DNA of 40,404 nt. It comes from an uncultured Rhodospirillales bacterium. Its GTDB lineage: Bacteria > Pseudomonadota > Alphaproteobacteria > Acetobacterales > Acetobacteraceae. The position numbers and the translations under genes are program-made. The notes below the pieces were generated by a model. The model was given only the letters and a program-made list of their open reading frames with translations, did no database searches and had not been told where the DNA came from. Location of the stretch: positions 1-40,404 of the forward strand of contig CAILMF010000042.1 of NCBI GenBank assembly GCA_903835235.1, read 5' to 3'. Positions within the stretch are counted from its first letter, which is position 1. Each line of letters begins with the position of its first letter. Below are positions 38,560-40,404 of this stretch, piece by piece.

Positions 38560-39690
38560 GTGCGACTGACCGAGCATGATGGCAAGACGCTGCTGCGCCG
38601 CCACGGCGTTCCCGTGCCGGAGGGCCGCCTGCTGGAGAACGCCTCACCGACGGAGTCGGGCGTGCTGAAGGCCCAGGTGCTGGAAGGCGGCCGTGGCAAG
38701 CGCGGCCTGGTGCGCCTGGTCGGCCCCGGCGAGGCCCCCGCCGCCGCGGCGGCGATTCGCGGCATCCTGGGCGACCCCGCCGCGCCGCTGCTGCTGGAAC
38801 AGGCCGTTAGCATCCAGCGCGAACTCTACCTGGCGCTGCGGGTGGACGGCACCGCCCAGGCGCTGGAACTGCTGCTCCACCCCGCAGGCGGCGTGGATAT
38901 CGAGACCACCCCCGGCCTGCTGCGCTGCCCCGTGGTTCCGGACGCCGCCGGCGCGCTGGAGGCGATCTACGCCCTACTGGCCCCCGCCTTCCCGCCCGCC
39001 CTGGCGGCGCCGCTGGCCCGCCTGGCGCTGCGCCTGGCGCGCGTGGCGGTGGCCGAGGACCTGGACCTGCTGGAGATCAACCCGCTGGCGGTGCTGGACA
39101 ATGGCCGCCTGATGGCCTGCGACGCCAAGCTGATCCGCGACGACAGCGCCGCCTTCCGCCACGACACGCCCGCGCTTTCCGCCAGCCTGGAGGACGCCGC
39201 GCTGACCCCCTTGGAGCGGCGCGCCCGCGACCAGGGCTTCCAGCTGGTGGAACTGCCCGGCGGCACGGTGACGATGGTGACGGCCGGCGCCGGCCTGGGC
39301 ATGCTGATGCTGGACCTGCTGGCCGATGTCGGCTGCCCCGCCGCCTGCTTCATGGACAACGTCCAGGGCGGCCCGATGGACAGCACCGCTGAACGCCTGG
39401 ACGCCGCCTACGAAATCGCCCGCCGGCCGGAGGTGCAGGGCGTGATGTTCTACACCACCCTCGCCTCCCGCCCGCTGAAAGCGCGGGTGGATGCGCTGGC
39501 CGACGCCATCCGGCGCTCGCCGCCGCCGAAGCCGCTATTCGTCGGCATCGCCGCCGGCCACGCCGCGCTGCGCGGCTATTCGCTGGACCAGGCCCGCGCC
39601 GACCTGGCCGCCGTGGGCGTGGCCGCCCTGCACGACAACCCGCACGACCTGGTGCGCGCGGTGGCCGAGGGGTTGCGCGGGCCGGCTTGA
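38560..39690 (+). CDS. SucC-like ADP/GDP-forming acyl-CoA ligase, beta subunit
   Basis: A 376-residue ATP-grasp protein like SucC/MtkA: residues 1-20 RLTEHDGKTLLRRHGVPVPEG, the nucleotide loop KAQVLEGGRGKRG, ELYLALRVD, and LDLLEINPLAVLDNG, which carries the Mg-binding Glu/Asn. In the C-terminal domain the SucC glycine-rich loops (FLDVGGGA and FGGIVRCD) are replaced by FMDNVQGGPMD and FYTTLASRPLK, so the phosphate-relay part has diverged. Starts GTG with GAGGG 5 nt upstream. It is divergent from its alpha partner, with about 10 bases between the two starts. Confidence 0.8.
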   Translation: MRLTEHDGKTLLRRHGVPVPEGRLLENASPTESGVLKAQVLEGGRGKRGLVRLVGPGEAPAAAAAIRGILGDPAAPLLLEQAVSIQRELYLALRVDGTAQALELLLHPAGGVDIETTPGLLRCPVVPDAAGALEAIYALLAPAFPPALAAPLARLALRLARVAVAEDLDLLEINPLAVLDNGRLMACDAKLIRDDSAAFRHDTPALSASLEDAALTPLERRARDQGFQLVELPGGTVTMVTAGAGLGMLMLDLLADVGCPAACFMDNVQGGPMDSTAERLDAAYEIARRPEVQGVMFYTTLASRPLKARVDALADAIRRSPPPKPLFVGIAAGHAALRGYSLDQARADLAAVGVAALHDNPHDLVRAVAEGLRGPA

Positions 39691-39739
39691 GCCCAGCCCG
39701 CCCGGCATGCCATACTCGTTCCGCAACTGGAGGCAGGCC

Positions 39740-40404
39740 GTGCGGCTGGGCGAAACCACCACCCGAACGGCCCTGGCCCTGGCCCTGCTGGCGGCCCTCC
39801 CCGGCCCTGCCCCAGCCCAGATCGACATGCAGACGCTGGAGCTGGCGTTGCAGAACCGCCAGTTGCTGCTGGCGATCGTGGACCGATTGCAGAAGCTGGA
39901 GATTGAGGCCGGCCAACGCTCCGACCCCGACCGCAGCCGCCAGCGCGAGGCCGCCGCCACCGCCCTGGTGAGCGACCCTTCGCCACCCGCCCAGCAAGCC
40001 GCCCAGTCCCTGGCCGCCGGCGACATCGCCACCGCCACCGCCACCCTGCGCCGCCAGGCCGAGGCCGCCGACGCCGAAGCCGCCGCCCGTTGGCGCCGCC
40101 TGGGCGCCCTGGCCAATGGCGTTAACTTCGCCGAGGCGCTGAACGCCTATGAGCGGGCCTTTGCGTTGGAGCCGGGCGATTTCTGGACCTGCATCGAACT
40201 GGCCCGCCTGCGCCAGCAGGCCGGGCGGCTGCCGGCGGCGCGCGAAGCCGCCGAGGCCGCCGCCCGCGCCGCCCGCACCGACCGCGAGCGCAGCGTGGCC
40301 GACAACAAGCTGGGCGATGTGCTGCGCGAGGCCGGCGACCTGCCCGCCGCCCGCGCCCGCTACGAAGCCAGCCTCGCCGCTGCCGAGCGCCTGGCCCGCG
40401 ACAA
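39740..40404 (+). CDS. exported TPR-repeat protein, 5' part only
   Basis: The frame runs off the end of the window with about 221 residues visible. The GTG at 39740 has GGAGG 6 nt upstream; an earlier in-frame ATG (39707) is possible. The start yields a signal peptide (TTTRTALALALLAALPGPAPAQ), a coiled-coil-like stretch (LALQNRQLLLAIVDRLQKLEIEAG), then TPR repeats from about residue 95 (NFAEALNAYERAFALEPGDFW; GDLPAARARYEASLAAAERLA). It would be a periplasmic scaffold. The missing C-terminus may hold another domain. Confidence 0.75.
   Translation, partial: MRLGETTTRTALALALLAALPGPAPAQIDMQTLELALQNRQLLLAIVDRLQKLEIEAGQRSDPDRSRQREAAATALVSDPSPPAQQAAQSLAAGDIATATATLRRQAEAADAEAAARWRRLGALANGVNFAEALNAYERAFALEPGDFWTCIELARLRQQAGRLPAAREAAEAAARAARTDRERSVADNKLGDVLREAGDLPAARARYEASLAAAERLARD

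Overview
The window is very GC-rich, densely coded DNA with GTG/ATG starts and 1-4 nt gene overlaps. Gene content (Bug/TctC-type solute receptors, aerobic CO-dehydrogenase-type accessory genes, CaiB/crotonase operons, GMC and GlcD flavoenzymes) and dispersed hairpin repeats of alphaproteobacterial type suggest an alphaproteobacterium, most likely Acetobacteraceae (Roseomonas-like). This assignment is an inference; there is no rRNA or marker gene here. No tRNA, rRNA, CRISPR array, insertion sequence or phage gene was recognised.

Layout. 1-2116: 3' end of a large RTX (calcium-binding repeat) protein. 2302-5493 (minus): a small unknown protein, a CDGSH Fe-S protein, a methylisocitrate-lyase-family enzyme and an NhaD/ArsB-type transporter. 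5605-11205 (plus): a seven-gene molybdenum-hydroxylase maturation operon (coxG, coxD, a small membrane protein, coxE, two XdhC halves, and a molybdopterin-binding/MobA-like fusion) in which every junction is exactly a 4-nt overlap, with no catalytic coxMSL genes present. 11310-16125 (minus): amidase, two paralogous TPR-like/glycosyltransferase proteins and a SAM methyltransferase. 16189-19946 (plus): unknown protein, lipoprotein, an MFS transporter fused to a ParD-like DNA-binding domain and a 10-residue tandem repeat, then a Gfo/Idh/MocA oxidoreductase. 20099-23056: RidA, CHAP-domain exported protein, cysteine-dioxygenase-like cupin, PNPOx-like protein. 23273-26516: divergent FAD-linked oxidase and GMC oxidoreductase. 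26672-31797 (minus): five overlapping acyl-CoA metabolism genes. 31790-35170 (plus): three tandem Bug receptors with a small lipoprotein between the first two. 35291-38549 (minus): AlgX/AlgJ-like protein, HMG-CoA-lyase-like enzyme, SucD-like ligase subunit; head-to-head with a SucC-like subunit (38560-39690, plus). The window ends inside a TPR protein.

How the genes fit together. The right half looks like a catabolic region for organic acids: periplasmic Bug receptors for capture, acyl-CoA synthetase and CoA transferase for activation, two crotonases, and a SucCD-like ligase next to a C-C-cleaving CoA lyase. The central operon would insert or mature a molybdenum cofactor enzyme encoded elsewhere. 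The most unusual items are the MFS-ParD fusion, the unnamed small membrane protein inside the cox-type operon, the lyase lacking the usual catalytic loop cysteine beside a divergently split CoA ligase, and several families of dispersed palindromic repeats, one of which brackets the GMC oxidoreductase gene.
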